Notes: generated from the sequence alone by a model not told the origin. DNA of 64,000 nucleotides from Pseudoduganella namucuonensis (GCF_900116645.1 NZ_FPBO01000017.1:98136-162135), one strand, 5' to 3'. Shown: positions 26,364-36,224, counted from the stretch's first letter. Made by a program: numbers and translations.

Positions 26364-27812
26364 ATGTCCCGTGGTACCAAAATCGTCGCCACCATCGGCC
26401 CGGCCTCCACCGACTTCGGCATTCTTGTCAAGATGATACGGGCGGGCGTCGATGTCGTGCGCCTGAACTTCTCGCACGGCAAGGCGCAGGACCACATCGA
26501 CCGCGCGGCGCTGGTGCGCCAAGCGGCGGCCGAGTGCGGCCGCGAGGTGGCCATCATGGCGGACATGCAGGGACCGAAGATCCGCATCGGCAAGTTCGAG
26601 AACGGCAGGATCGAACTGGCCAACGGCGACAAGTTCATCCTCGATGCCAAGTGGGGCGAGAACGGCGAGCTGGGCAACCAGGAGCGCGTGGGCCTGGACT
26701 ACAAGGCCCTGCCGGCCGACGTGCGCCCCGGCGACACGCTGCTGCTGAACGACGGCCTGATCGTGCTGGTGGTGGACCGCATCAACGGCAGCGAGATCCA
26801 CACCACCGTCAAGATCGGCGGCGAGCTGTCGAACAACAAGGGCATCAACCGCCAGGGCGGCGGCCTGACCGCGCCGGCCCTGACCGCGAAGGACATGGAG
26901 GACATCAAGACGGCGATGAGCTTCCAGTGCGACTACCTGGCCATTTCCTTCCCCAAGAACGCCACCGACATGGCGATGGCGCGCCAGCTGGCCAACATCG
27001 CCGGCGAGCCGTATCGCCACAAGCCGATGATGATCGCCAAGATCGAGCGCGCCGAGGCCATCCCCGCGCTGCAGGAGATCCTGGACGCCTCCGACGGCAT
27101 CATGGTCGCCCGCGGGGACTTGGCGGTCGAGGTGGGCAACGCCGCCGTCCCCGCGCTGCAAAAACGCATGATCAAGATGGCGCGCGAATCGAACAAGCTG
27201 GCCATCACCGCGACCCAGATGATGGAGTCCATGATCGTCAACGCCGTGCCGACCCGCGCCGAGGTGTCGGACGTGGCCAACGCGGTGCTGGACGGCACCG
27301 ACGCCGTGATGACGTCCGCCGAGACGGCCTCCGGCAAGTATCCGATCGAGACCGTCGAAATGATGGCCGCGATCTGCGTGGAGGCGGAACAGTCCGAGTA
27401 CAACAAGCTCGACGCCGACTTCCTCAACGTGCGTTTCACCCGCATCGACCAGTCCATCGCCTACGGCGCCCTGTTCACCGCGCATCATTTGCGCGTGAAG
27501 GCCATCGTGGCGCTGACCGAGTCCGGTTCGACCGCGCTGTGGATGAGCCGCCACAGCATCGACACGCCGATCTTCGCGCTGACCCCCAGCGTGGCCACGG
27601 CCCGCAAGGCCTCGCTGTACCGCAACGTGCGCGCCTACCAGCTGGCGCAGGGCGCCGACAGCGACGTGGTGCTGCGCCAGGTCGAGGACCTGCTGGTCGA
27701 GTACGGCATCGTGCGCAAGGGCGACATGATCGTCGTCACCTGGGGCGAGCCCATGGGCCAAGTGGGCGGCACCAATGCGCTTAAGATTGTGAAAGTCGGG
27801 GAGTTCGCCTGA
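26364..27812 (+). CDS. pyk: Pyruvate kinase
   Basis: 482-residue pyruvate kinase, which converts PEP and ADP to pyruvate and ATP. TKIVATIGPAS, RLNFSHG and ADMQGPKIRIG open the barrel; the Mg/active-site block MVARGDLAVEVG and TSAETASGKYPIE are intact, and a regulatory C-domain is present. TAAGGAAC precedes the ATG at 26364. Second gene of the glycolytic set. Confidence 0.97.
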   Translation: MSRGTKIVATIGPASTDFGILVKMIRAGVDVVRLNFSHGKAQDHIDRAALVRQAAAECGREVAIMADMQGPKIRIGKFENGRIELANGDKFILDAKWGENGELGNQERVGLDYKALPADVRPGDTLLLNDGLIVLVVDRINGSEIHTTVKIGGELSNNKGINRQGGGLTAPALTAKDMEDIKTAMSFQCDYLAISFPKNATDMAMARQLANIAGEPYRHKPMMIAKIERAEAIPALQEILDASDGIMVARGDLAVEVGNAAVPALQKRMIKMARESNKLAITATQMMESMIVNAVPTRAEVSDVANAVLDGTDAVMTSAETASGKYPIETVEMMAAICVEAEQSEYNKLDADFLNVRFTRIDQSIAYGALFTAHHLRVKAIVALTESGSTALWMSRHSIDTPIFALTPSVATARKASLYRNVRAYQLAQGADSDVVLRQVEDLLVEYGIVRKGDMIVVTWGEPMGQVGGTNALKIVKVGEFA

Positions 27813-27880
27813 CACGGCAGCCGGCGGTCCATTGCTCCGCTACTGCGCACCGGTTTTTTTATTGTTATTGGAGTAATACC

Positions 27881-28945
27881 ATGTCTCTCGTATCCATGCG
27901 TCAACTGCTGGACCATGCCGCCGAAAACGGCTATGGCATTCCCGCCTTCAACGTCAACAACCTGGAACAGGTGCAGGCCATCATGGCCGCCGCCGACGCG
28001 CTGAACAGCCCGGTGATCATGCAGGCCTCGGCCGGCGCCCGCAAATACGCCGGCGAAGCCTTCCTGCGCCACCTGATCGACGCCGCCGTCGAGGCCTACC
28101 CGCACATCCCGGTCGTCATGCACCAGGACCACGGCCAGTCGCCGGCGGTCTGCATGGCCGCGATCCGCTCCGGCTTCACCTCGGTGATGATGGACGGCTC
28201 GCTGGAGGCGGACGGCAAATCGGTGGCCTCCTACGACTACAACGTGGACGTGTCGCGCGAAGTGGTGAAGTTCTCGCACGCCATCGGCGTGACGGTGGAA
28301 GCCGAACTGGGCGTGCTCGGTTCGCTGGAAACCATGAAGGGCGACAAGGAAGACGGCCACGGCGCCGACGGCACCATGACCCGCGAACAGCTGCTGACCG
28401 ACGTGGCGCAGGCCGCCGATTTCGTCGAGCGCACCCAGTGCGACGCGCTGGCCATCGCCATCGGCACCTCGCACGGCGCCTACAAGTTCACCCGCAAGCC
28501 CACCGGCGACATCCTGGCGATCGACCGCATCAAGGAAATCCACGCCCGCATCCCCAACACCCACCTGGTGATGCACGGTTCCTCGTCGGTGCCGCAGGAA
28601 CTGCTGGCCATCATCCGCGAATTCGGCGGCGACATGAAGGAAACCTACGGCGTGCCGGTCGAGGAAATCCAGGAAGGCATCCGTCACGGCGTGCGCAAGA
28701 TCAACATCGACACCGACATCCGCCTGGCGATGACGGCCGCGATCCGCAAATACCTGTTCGAGAACCCGTCCAAGTTCGACCCGCGCGACTACCTGAAGCC
28801 GGCCCGCGCCGCCGCCGAGGAGATCGTCAAGGCCCGCCTGCTGTCGTTCGGCTGCGAAGGCCAGGCCGGCAAGATCAAGCCGCTGGCGCTGGAAAAAATG
28901 GCCGAGCGCTACAAGTCCGGCTCGCTGGCGCAGATTGTGAAGTAA
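27881..28945 (+). CDS. fba: Class II fructose-bisphosphate aldolase
   Basis: 354-residue zinc-dependent aldolase of the CbbA type found in betaproteobacteria. Zinc and substrate residues lie in VVMHQDHGQSP, VEAELGVLG, IGTSHGAYK and LVMHGSSSVP; KINIDTDIRLA binds phosphate. TTGGAGTAATACC precedes the ATG. It follows pyk by 68 bp, which include a T-rich stretch but no convincing terminator stem. Works with pgk and pyk in glycolysis/gluconeogenesis. Confidence 0.97.
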   Translation: MSLVSMRQLLDHAAENGYGIPAFNVNNLEQVQAIMAAADALNSPVIMQASAGARKYAGEAFLRHLIDAAVEAYPHIPVVMHQDHGQSPAVCMAAIRSGFTSVMMDGSLEADGKSVASYDYNVDVSREVVKFSHAIGVTVEAELGVLGSLETMKGDKEDGHGADGTMTREQLLTDVAQAADFVERTQCDALAIAIGTSHGAYKFTRKPTGDILAIDRIKEIHARIPNTHLVMHGSSSVPQELLAIIREFGGDMKETYGVPVEEIQEGIRHGVRKINIDTDIRLAMTAAIRKYLFENPSKFDPRDYLKPARAAAEEIVKARLLSFGCEGQAGKIKPLALEKMAERYKSGSLAQIVK

Positions 28946-28992
28946 AATCCTGTTTGGAACGGACCGGGGCGGCGCCCCGGCCCGACACTCAC

Positions 28993-29024
28993 ACCGGCGG
29001 GCGACGACCACCCGCCGGTTTCGC
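28993..29024 (+). terminator. Probable intrinsic terminator after fba
   Basis: ACCGGCGGG (28993-29001), 9-nt loop, CCCGCCGGT (29011-29019), then TTTCGCTT. A second GC-rich hairpin (CCGGGGCGGCGCCCCGG) precedes it. The T tract is weak, so read-through into purC is possible. Confidence 0.6.
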
Positions 29025-29047
29025 TTATCAAGACATCCCCCTCCGCT

Positions 29048-29944
29048 ATGAACAGCCTTTACCAATCCTCCATCAAGTCCCTGCCACTGCTCGGCCACGG
29101 CAAAGTCCGCGACAACTACGCCGTCGGCGACGACAAGATCCTGATCGTCACCACCGACCGCCTGTCGGCCTTCGACGTCGTCATGAACGAACCGATCCCC
29201 GGCAAGGGCATGGTATTGAACCAGATGAGCGACTTCTGGTTCGAAAAACTCGGCCACATCGTGCCCAACCACCTGACCGGCGTGGCGCCGGAATCGGTGG
29301 TCGCGCCGGACGAGGTGGAGCAGGTCAAGGGCCGCGCCGTGGTCGCCAAGCGGCTGAAGCCGATCATGGTCGAGGCGGTGGTGCGCGGCTACATCATCGG
29401 TTCCGGCTGGAAAGACTACCAGGCCACCGGCAGCATCTGCGGCATCGAACTGCCGGCCGGCCTGCGCCAGGCCGACAAGCTGGCCGAGCCGCTGTTCACC
29501 CCGGCCGCCAAGGCCGACCTGGGCGAGCACGACGAGAACATCAGCTTCGCCGACATGGAAAGCCGCATCGGCGCCGAACTGGCCGCCAAGATGCGCGACA
29601 TCAGCATCCAGCTGTACAAGACCGCCGCCGACTACGCGGCCACCCGCGGCATCATCATCGCCGACACCAAGTTCGAGTTCGGCCTGGACGAGAACGGCGT
29701 CATGCACCTGATGGACGAGGTGCTGACGGCCGACTCCTCGCGCTTCTGGCCCGCCGACTCCTACGCGCCGGACATGTCGCCGCCGTCGTTCGACAAGCAG
29801 TTCGTGCGCGACTACCTGGAAACGCTGACCGACTGGGGCAAGACCGCCCCGGCGCCGGCGCTGCCGGCCGAGGTCATTGAAAAAACCCAGGCCAAGTACT
29901 TCGAGGCCATCGAGCGCCTCACCGGCGAAAAGCTGAAGGTATAA
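29048..29944 (+). CDS. purC: Phosphoribosylaminoimidazole-succinocarboxamide synthase
   Basis: 298-residue SAICAR synthetase of purine synthesis (CAIR + aspartate + ATP to SAICAR). The N-terminus LLGHGKVRDNYAV, TDRLSAFDVVMNEPIPGKG and EAVVRGYIIGSGWKDY are diagnostic, as is GIIIADTKFEFG. The length is that of the long yeast-like subgroup common in betaproteobacteria. One base separates its stop from purE, so purC-purE-purK-tsaC form one operon. Confidence 0.97.
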   Translation: MNSLYQSSIKSLPLLGHGKVRDNYAVGDDKILIVTTDRLSAFDVVMNEPIPGKGMVLNQMSDFWFEKLGHIVPNHLTGVAPESVVAPDEVEQVKGRAVVAKRLKPIMVEAVVRGYIIGSGWKDYQATGSICGIELPAGLRQADKLAEPLFTPAAKADLGEHDENISFADMESRIGAELAAKMRDISIQLYKTAADYAATRGIIIADTKFEFGLDENGVMHLMDEVLTADSSRFWPADSYAPDMSPPSFDKQFVRDYLETLTDWGKTAPAPALPAEVIEKTQAKYFEAIERLTGEKLKV

Positions 29945-29945
29945 C

Positions 29946-30446
29946 ATGGCCGACCAACAGAAACCCCTGGTCGGCGTCATCATGGGCTCGTCCTCGGACT
30001 GGGACGTGATGCAGAACGCGGTCGCCATCCTCAAGCAGTTCGGCGTGCCGTTCGAGGCGCAGGTGATCTCGGCGCACCGCATGCCGGACGAGATGTACGC
30101 CTACGCGAAAAGCGCGCGCGAGCGCGGCCTGCGCGCCATCATCGCCGGCGCCGGCGGCGCGGCCCACCTGCCGGGCATGGTGGCCGCGATGACCATCGTG
30201 CCGGTGCTGGGCGTGCCCGTGCCGTCCAAGTACCTGCGCGGCGAGGATTCGCTGCTGTCCATCGTGCAGATGCCCAAGGGCGTGCCGGTGTCGACCTTCG
30301 CCATCGGCGAGGCCGGCGCGGCCAACGCGGCCCTGACGGCGGTGGCCATCATCGCCACCAACGACGATGCCCTCGCCAGCCGGCTGGAAGCCTTCCGCGC
30401 CCAGCAGACCGCCGCCGCCAAGGCCATGACACTGCCCCTGGAATGA
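29946..30446 (+). CDS. purE: N5-CAIR mutase
   Basis: 166-residue class I PurE, which converts N5-CAIR to CAIR. VGVIMGSSSDWDVM, ISAHRMPDEM, IIAGAGGAAHLPGM and GVPVSTFAIGEAGAANAAL match the family. The protein is cytosolic and octameric in known structures. It lies between purC and purK with 1-bp gaps, so the product of PurK passes straight to it. Confidence 0.97.
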   Translation: MADQQKPLVGVIMGSSSDWDVMQNAVAILKQFGVPFEAQVISAHRMPDEMYAYAKSARERGLRAIIAGAGGAAHLPGMVAAMTIVPVLGVPVPSKYLRGEDSLLSIVQMPKGVPVSTFAIGEAGAANAALTAVAIIATNDDALASRLEAFRAQQTAAAKAMTLPLE

Positions 30447-30447
30447 A

Positions 30448-31656
30448 ATGAGTAATCAGAAGTTATCGCCGCAGTTCTCTCCATTTTTGCCCGCCGCGAA
30501 CCCGCAAACCTGGCTGGGCGTGATGGGCGGCGGCCAGCTCGGCCGCATGTTCGCCCAAGCCGCGCAAAGCATGGGCTTCCAGGTCGCCGTGCTGGAACCG
30601 GCCGACGACTGCCCCGCGGGGCAGGTCGCCCAGCGCTTGGTCAACGCCGGCTACGGCGACGCGGACGGGCTCGACGCCCTGGCCGCGCAATGCCTGGCCG
30701 TCACCACCGAGTTCGAGAACGTGCCGGCCGACAGCCTGTCCCGGCTGGCGCGGCAAGTCTTTGTCGCACCGAACGCCCACGGCGTGTCGGTGGCGCAGGA
30801 CCGCATCGCAGAAAAACGCTTCTTCGTCGATTGCGCGCCCAAGTCGGGCGTGATGCCGGCGCCGCACAAGGTGATCGCCTCGCTGGAGGATATAGCCGCC
30901 ATCGGCGACGACCTGCTGCCGGGCATCCTGAAAACCGTGCGCATGGGCTACGACGGCAAGGGCCAGGTCCGCGTGCGCAGCCGCGAGGACGTGCGCGCCG
31001 CCTTCGACGGCATGGGGCAGGTGACCTGCCTGCTCGAAAAGATGCTGCCGCTGGCCTACGAGGTGTCGGTGCTGACCGCGCGCGGCGCCGACGGGCAGTC
31101 GGTGGTTTATCCGATCGCCGAGAACGTGCACCGCGACGGCATCCTGTTCACCACCACCGTGCCGGGCCCTAACGTGTCCGACGCCTGCGCCGGGACCGCG
31201 CAGCGGGCGGCGCAAGCCATCGTCGCCGAGCTGGGCTATGTCGGCGTGCTATGCATCGAGTTCTTCGTGCTGGCCGACGGTTCGCTGGTGGTCAACGAGA
31301 TGGCGCCGCGTCCGCACAACAGCGGCCACTACACCATCGACGCCTGCGTCACCAGCCAGTTCGCGCAGCAGGTGCGGGCGATGGCGCGCCTGCCGCTGGG
31401 CGACGTGCGCCAGCATTCGCCGGCCGTCATGCTCAACATCCTGGGCGACGTGTGGTTCGAGGGCGATTCCGACGAGCCGCGCGAGCCGGCCTGGGACCAA
31501 GTCCTGGCCCTGCCGGGCGCCTGCCTGCACCTGTACGGCAAGGACGACCCGCGCCGCGCCCGCAAGATGGGCCACCTGACCTTCGTCGCGCCGACGCTGG
31601 AGGAGGCCCGGCGCCAGCTGGACGCCGCCTGCGCCGTGCTGGGCATCGCGCCGTGA
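30448..31656 (+). CDS. purK: N5-CAIR synthetase
   Basis: 402-residue ATP-grasp enzyme that makes N5-CAIR from AIR, bicarbonate and ATP. GVMGGGQLGRMFAQAAQSMG, TVRMGYDGKGQVRV and EMAPRPHNSGHYTIDAC are the classic blocks. The first ~25 residues (MSNQKLSPQFSPFLPAANPQ) are an extension before the Rossmann start. The stop overlaps the GTG start of tsaC by 4 bp (GTGA). Confidence 0.97.
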   Translation: MSNQKLSPQFSPFLPAANPQTWLGVMGGGQLGRMFAQAAQSMGFQVAVLEPADDCPAGQVAQRLVNAGYGDADGLDALAAQCLAVTTEFENVPADSLSRLARQVFVAPNAHGVSVAQDRIAEKRFFVDCAPKSGVMPAPHKVIASLEDIAAIGDDLLPGILKTVRMGYDGKGQVRVRSREDVRAAFDGMGQVTCLLEKMLPLAYEVSVLTARGADGQSVVYPIAENVHRDGILFTTTVPGPNVSDACAGTAQRAAQAIVAELGYVGVLCIEFFVLADGSLVVNEMAPRPHNSGHYTIDACVTSQFAQQVRAMARLPLGDVRQHSPAVMLNILGDVWFEGDSDEPREPAWDQVLALPGACLHLYGKDDPRRARKMGHLTFVAPTLEEARRQLDAACAVLGIAP

Positions 31657-32825
31657 GCGAGCCGAGCCAGATCGCGGTCGACCAGGCCGCAGTCGGGGCG
31701 GCGGCCGCCGTCCTGCGGGCGGGCGGGCTGGTCGCCTTCCCCACCGAGACCGTGTACGGGCTGGGCGCGGACGCCGAAAACCCGGACGCCGTGGCCGCCA
31801 TCTACGCCGCCAAGGGCCGTCCGCAAGACCACCCGGTGATCGTGCACGTGGCGCCCGGCGCCGACCTCGATTACTGGGTCACCGACATTCCCGAGGCGGC
31901 GCGCCAACTGGTCGCCGCCTTCTGGCCCGGCCCGCTCACGCTGATCCTGAAGCGCGCCAGCCACATTCCCGACGCCGTCTCCGGCGGCCAGGACACGGTC
32001 GGCATGCGCTGCCCTTCGCACCCGGTCGCCATCGCGCTGCTGTCCGCCTTCAAGGGCGGCAAGGGCGGCGTGGCGGCGCCGTCGGCCAACAAATTCGGCA
32101 ACGTCAGCCCGACCACCGCGCAGCACGTGCGCGACGAGTTCTGCGACATGGTGATGGACCGCTCGGAACTGGCCGAGGCGGCGGCGCACGCCGCCGTGGC
32201 CGCCGCGATGGCGCGGCTGGGCGGCGGGGATGCGGCCGGTTTCCCCGGCGCCGCCGGCGGCGCGACGCGGCCGTCCGGTCCCGGCGCGGCCGGCCTGCGC
32301 CTGGCCGTGCTGGATGGCGGTTCCAGCCAGGTCGGCATCGAATCGACCATCCTCGACCTGTCGCGCCTGGCCACGCACGGCCCGGTGCTGCTGCGTCCCG
32401 GCCACATCGGCGCGCAGGACATCGCCGACGTGATCGGCGTCATGCCCAACCTGCCGGACCAGGGCGCGCCGCGCGCGTCGGGCACGCTGGAGTCGCATTA
32501 CGCGCCGAAGGCGCCGGTGGCGCTGGTCGACGGCGCGCGGCTGCCGGACGTCATGCGCCGCCTGGCCGCCAAGGGCCGCAAGGCCGCCGTCATCCATTAC
32601 ACGCAGCAAAACACGCAGCCCGGCCTGCACCAGGCCATGCCGGCCGACGCGCCCGGCTACGCCTTCGGCCTGTACGCGGCCCTGCGCGCGATGGACCAGA
32701 CCGGCGCCGAGTTGATCCTGGTCGAGACGCCGCCGCAGGAAACGAACTGGCTTGGCGTCAATGATCGTTTGCGGCGCGCGGCACACGGTTCTTCTGGTAT
32801 TGTTGAGATGTTCCTGCGCTCCTGA
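31653..32825 (+). CDS. L-threonylcarbamoyladenylate synthase, Sua5 type
   Basis: 390-residue Sua5/YwlC/TsaC enzyme, which makes threonylcarbamoyl-AMP for the t6A modification of tRNA. GGLVAFPTETVYGLGADA, KGRPQDHPVIVHV and VAAPSANKFGNVSPTTA form the YrdC fold; the C-terminal Sua5 domain ends the protein. Between the YrdC core and GSSQVGIESTILDL lies an Ala/Gly-rich insert of about 45 residues (from DRSELAEAAA to GPGAAG) not seen in typical members. The start is a GTG at 31653 overlapping the purK stop. Confidence 0.92.
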   Translation: MSEPSQIAVDQAAVGAAAAVLRAGGLVAFPTETVYGLGADAENPDAVAAIYAAKGRPQDHPVIVHVAPGADLDYWVTDIPEAARQLVAAFWPGPLTLILKRASHIPDAVSGGQDTVGMRCPSHPVAIALLSAFKGGKGGVAAPSANKFGNVSPTTAQHVRDEFCDMVMDRSELAEAAAHAAVAAAMARLGGGDAAGFPGAAGGATRPSGPGAAGLRLAVLDGGSSQVGIESTILDLSRLATHGPVLLRPGHIGAQDIADVIGVMPNLPDQGAPRASGTLESHYAPKAPVALVDGARLPDVMRRLAAKGRKAAVIHYTQQNTQPGLHQAMPADAPGYAFGLYAALRAMDQTGAELILVETPPQETNWLGVNDRLRRAAHGSSGIVEMFLRS

Positions 32826-32876
32826 GGAACCACGCCGGTTCCGGCCGGCGCGCATGACAAGAACCTGGAGGTCGCC

Positions 32877-34484
32877 ATGGCCCGAACCTTGTATGCAGTG
32901 CTGTCCTGCGCTTTCCTGGTCGCCGCGTGTTCGGCGCCCGCCGCCCTCGCGGCGTCCGCCGCGACCGAGGCCGCTCCCGCCGCCGTCCCGAATGCAGCCG
33001 AGTCCGCCTCCGGCGGCGGCGCCGCCGCCTCGGGCCTGCCGGTGTCCGCCGCGGCCGCCACCTTGGCCACCCCGTCGCGCACGCCGCCGGCCCATCCGCG
33101 CGGCACCCTGCTGGCCGGGCCGGCGCCGGTCCCCATCGACATCGTCACCGAAACCGTGGAAAAGCTGGAGCCGGCGTTGCTGCGCCGGCTGCTGAAGCTG
33201 CGCGACGGCCTGCTGGGCGTGACGGGCGAGCCGCGCTGCGCGATCGCCATCCACAGCGTGCGCTACCAGACCGTGGGCGGGCACGGCGAGCCGGCCGACG
33301 CCGGCGCCGTCATCATGCTGCCGTCCGGATCGCACCCGCAGTGCGCGGGCCCGCGCCCCGTGATGCTGTACGCGCACGGCACCGTGCTGGACCGGAACTT
33401 CAGCATGGCCCGCCTGAGCGGCGAGGCGCGCCTGGTGGCCGCCATGTTCGTGGCCCAGGGCTACATCGTGGTCGCCCCCGATTACGCGGGCTACGGCGCC
33501 TCGTCGCTGTCCTACCATCCTTATCTGAACGCGGAGCAGCAGGCAGCCGACATGGTGGACGCGCTGCGCGCCGCGCGCGCCTCCTACGGCGTGCTGGGCG
33601 TGCGGCCGGCGCCGCGCCTCTACATCACCGGTTATTCGCAGGGCGGCTTCGTGGCGCTGGCCACGCAGCGCGCCATCGAGCGCGACCACGCGGACGAGTT
33701 CCGCGTCACCGCAGCGGCCGGCCTGTCCGGCCCCTACGCGCTGGCGCGGATGGCCGACGACATCTTCAGCGGCCGCCCCAACACCGGCGTCACCGCCTAC
33801 CTGCCGATGCTGACCACCTCCGGCCAGCGCGCCGGCGCCGCCCTGTACGCCGCGCCGGAGGACTTGTACGAGGCGCGCTACGCCAGCGGCATCGAGGGCC
33901 TGTTCCCGGGCAAGGTCAGGCTGGACGACCTGGTGAGCAAGGGCAGGCTGCCCAAGGGTGCGCTGTTCGCGCGCGACTCGCAGCCGCAGGCGGCCGACGC
34001 GTCCGCCTTCTTCGCGGACCGCAACCTGGTGCGCACCAGCTACCGCAACGCCTACCTGGAGGACATGGCGGCCCACCCCTGCGACGGCGACCCGGCCGCG
34101 CCGCTGGCCTGCGAGCCGCGGCACAGCCTGCGCCGCTGGATGGTGCGCAACGATTTGCGCAGCTACGCGCCGCAAAGCCCGCTGATGCTGTGCGGCGGCG
34201 GCGGCGACCCCGTCGTGCCGTTCGCCAACGCCACCGCCGCCCAGGCGTATTTCAAGGCCCGCGGCGCCCCGACGGTGCTGGTGGACCTGGAAACCGTGCT
34301 GCCGCAGGACCCCTACGCGGCCTACAAGCAGGGCTTCGCGCGCCAGCGCCAGGAGCTTTACGCGGAGGCTGTCAAAAAAGGCAACGACCCGGCCAAGGCC
34401 GTGGCGGACCGTTACCACACCCGTTTGGCGTCGATGTTCTGTCTGATGGCGGCCCGCGATTTTTTTAATGCCGCACCGCAATGA
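32877..34484 (+). CDS. Exported lipase-like alpha/beta hydrolase, probable lipoprotein (1)
   Basis: 535-residue exported hydrolase. The signal peptide has a lipobox (FLVAAC, Cys18), so it is probably lipidated, followed by a ~50-residue Ala/Pro/Ser linker. The catalytic domain resembles the secretory-lipase (LIP) family: VMLYAHGTVLD (oxyanion), VVAPDYAGYG, nucleophile Ser254 in ITGYSQGGF, Asp in GGGGDPVVPF and a candidate His in DRYHTRLAS. GGAGGTCGCC precedes the ATG. The next gene is a paralogue; with the SGNH esterase and OmpW it forms an ester-degradation-like cluster. Substrate unknown. Confidence 0.82.
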   Translation: MARTLYAVLSCAFLVAACSAPAALAASAATEAAPAAVPNAAESASGGGAAASGLPVSAAAATLATPSRTPPAHPRGTLLAGPAPVPIDIVTETVEKLEPALLRRLLKLRDGLLGVTGEPRCAIAIHSVRYQTVGGHGEPADAGAVIMLPSGSHPQCAGPRPVMLYAHGTVLDRNFSMARLSGEARLVAAMFVAQGYIVVAPDYAGYGASSLSYHPYLNAEQQAADMVDALRAARASYGVLGVRPAPRLYITGYSQGGFVALATQRAIERDHADEFRVTAAAGLSGPYALARMADDIFSGRPNTGVTAYLPMLTTSGQRAGAALYAAPEDLYEARYASGIEGLFPGKVRLDDLVSKGRLPKGALFARDSQPQAADASAFFADRNLVRTSYRNAYLEDMAAHPCDGDPAAPLACEPRHSLRRWMVRNDLRSYAPQSPLMLCGGGGDPVVPFANATAAQAYFKARGAPTVLVDLETVLPQDPYAAYKQGFARQRQELYAEAVKKGNDPAKAVADRYHTRLASMFCLMAARDFFNAAPQ

Positions 34485-34523
34485 TCTGGTATTCTGGCCT
34501 GATTGTGAAATCAGGAGTTGTCG

Positions 34524-36077
34524 ATGCGACACATTGGAAGGGTGGCGGTGATCGGTACCGCCTTGCTGTCGGCATGCGGCGGCGGAGCGGGCGGTAGCGG
34601 TGGCGGCAGTGGCGGCAGTGGTGGCGGGCAGACCGGCGGGGGCACCGTCACGCTGCCGGAACAGCCCGCGGTCAACACGCGCGGCAACTTGGTCGGCGGT
34701 CCCGTGGCGGTCCCGGTCGCCACCGGCAGTGGCGCGGTTGCAACGCTGACGCCGCAACAATTCAAGCAATTGCTGGAAGCCGCGCAGACCGGCGCCAGCG
34801 GCCTCACCAGCGATCCGGTGTGCTCGGTTTCCACACACACGCTGCGCTACCGCACCGTGGGCGGCGCCAACGAGGACACCGAGGCCAGCACCGCCATCTT
34901 CGTGCCCTCCGGCGCCGATCCGGCCTGCGCCGGGCCGCGCCCGGTGGTGCTGTACGCGCACGGCACCTCGCCGCTGAAGAGCTACGACATGGCCAACCTG
35001 GGCGGCACCGAGGCACGCCTGGTGGCGGCCATTTTCGCGTCCCAGGGCTACATCGTGGTGGCGCCCAACTACGCCGGCTACGCCGGTTCCTCGCTGGCCT
35101 ACCACTCCTACCTGGACGCGGAACAGCAGTCGGCCGACATGGTCGACGGCCTGCGCGCGGCCCGCAAGGTGTTCGATCAGATCGGCGCCAGCGCCTCGTC
35201 CAAGCTGTACGTGACCGGCTATTCGCAGGGCGGCCACGTGGCCGTCGCCACGCAGCGCGCGATGCAGCTGCGCCACGCCGCCGAGTTCAACGTCAGCGCG
35301 GTGGCCGGCCTGTCCGGCCCCTACGCGCTGGTCAAGTTCGGCGACAGCATCTTCGGCGGCGCGCCCACGCTGGGCGCCACCGCCTTCATCCCCATGCTGG
35401 TCAACGCCGGCCAGCACGCCAACGCCGGCCTGTACGCCAGTCCGTCGGACCTGTACGAGAGCCGCTACGCCGGCGGCATCGACAACATCCTGCCCGGCGC
35501 GTCCAGCCTGGGCGAACTGGCCAGCACGGGCCGCCTGCCCGCGAACGCGCTGTTCGCGTGGAACTCCGCGCCGCAGGCGAGCGGCAGCGGCGCCTATTTC
35601 GGCGACGGCAACCTGCTCAAGACCGCCTACCGCGACGGCTACACGGCCGACATGCGCAACCGCCCCTGCGACGAGAAGAGCGGCGATCCGCTGGCCTGCG
35701 CGCCCACGCACACGCTGCGCAAGTGGCTGCTGCGCAACGACCTGCGCAACTACGTGCCGGCCGCGCCCATGCTGTTGTGCGGCGGCGACGCCGACCCGCT
35801 GGTGCCTTACTTCAACACCTCGGCGGCGGGCGATTATTTCCGCGCCCAGGGCAAGTCCGGCGCCTCGCTGCACGTGGTCAACGTGGACAGCACGCCGGGG
35901 CTGGGCGACGACTACGCGCAGGCCAAGCTGGGCTTCCTGGCCGCCAAGTCGGCGCTGCGGCTGAACGCCGCCGTCACCGGCGGCTCGGGCGACACCGCCG
36001 TGCGCGAGTCCTACCACGCCGGCCTGGTGGCGCCGTTCTGCCTGCGCGCCGCGCGCGACTTCTTCCGGGCCCGTTGA
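34524..36077 (+). CDS. Exported lipase-like alpha/beta hydrolase, lipoprotein (2)
   Basis: 517-residue paralogue of the preceding gene. The lipobox is clear (TALLSAC) and is followed by a Gly/Ser run typical of outer-membrane lipoproteins. The catalytic domain has VVLYAHGTSPL, VVAPNYAGYAGSS, Ser234 in VTGYSQGGH, Asp in GGDADPLVPYF and His in ESYHAGLVA; the C-termini of both paralogues end FC(L)-AARDFF. AGGAG lies 6 nt before the ATG at 34524, against a TTG two codons upstream. Only 39 bp separate the two paralogues. Confidence 0.85.
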   Translation: MRHIGRVAVIGTALLSACGGGAGGSGGGSGGSGGGQTGGGTVTLPEQPAVNTRGNLVGGPVAVPVATGSGAVATLTPQQFKQLLEAAQTGASGLTSDPVCSVSTHTLRYRTVGGANEDTEASTAIFVPSGADPACAGPRPVVLYAHGTSPLKSYDMANLGGTEARLVAAIFASQGYIVVAPNYAGYAGSSLAYHSYLDAEQQSADMVDGLRAARKVFDQIGASASSKLYVTGYSQGGHVAVATQRAMQLRHAAEFNVSAVAGLSGPYALVKFGDSIFGGAPTLGATAFIPMLVNAGQHANAGLYASPSDLYESRYAGGIDNILPGASSLGELASTGRLPANALFAWNSAPQASGSGAYFGDGNLLKTAYRDGYTADMRNRPCDEKSGDPLACAPTHTLRKWLLRNDLRNYVPAAPMLLCGGDADPLVPYFNTSAAGDYFRAQGKSGASLHVVNVDSTPGLGDDYAQAKLGFLAAKSALRLNAAVTGGSGDTAVRESYHAGLVAPFCLRAARDFFRAR

Positions 36078-36224
36078 GTTTCCGCAAAGCACTAGAATGT
36101 TGCTTCGGTAACATAGCCAATTTACAAAATTGCTCTATACAACCTCGTGCGGGGCTGGCAAACTTAGCCGGTTGTTATAGCACGTACGTACTATAAATAG
36201 AACAATTATTTCTTAGGAGACAGA

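Noticed and set aside
27813..27880. A terminator between pyk and fba (T run near 27855)
   Set aside because: No stem of more than four or five pairs could be drawn directly before the T run.
31329..36092. A 1,587-codon open frame on the minus strand across purK, tsaC and the lipase genes
   Set aside because: It is antisense to clearly real genes, rich in Arg/Ala/Gly/His, without any recognisable domain or ribosome-binding site; a product of high GC and third-position bias.
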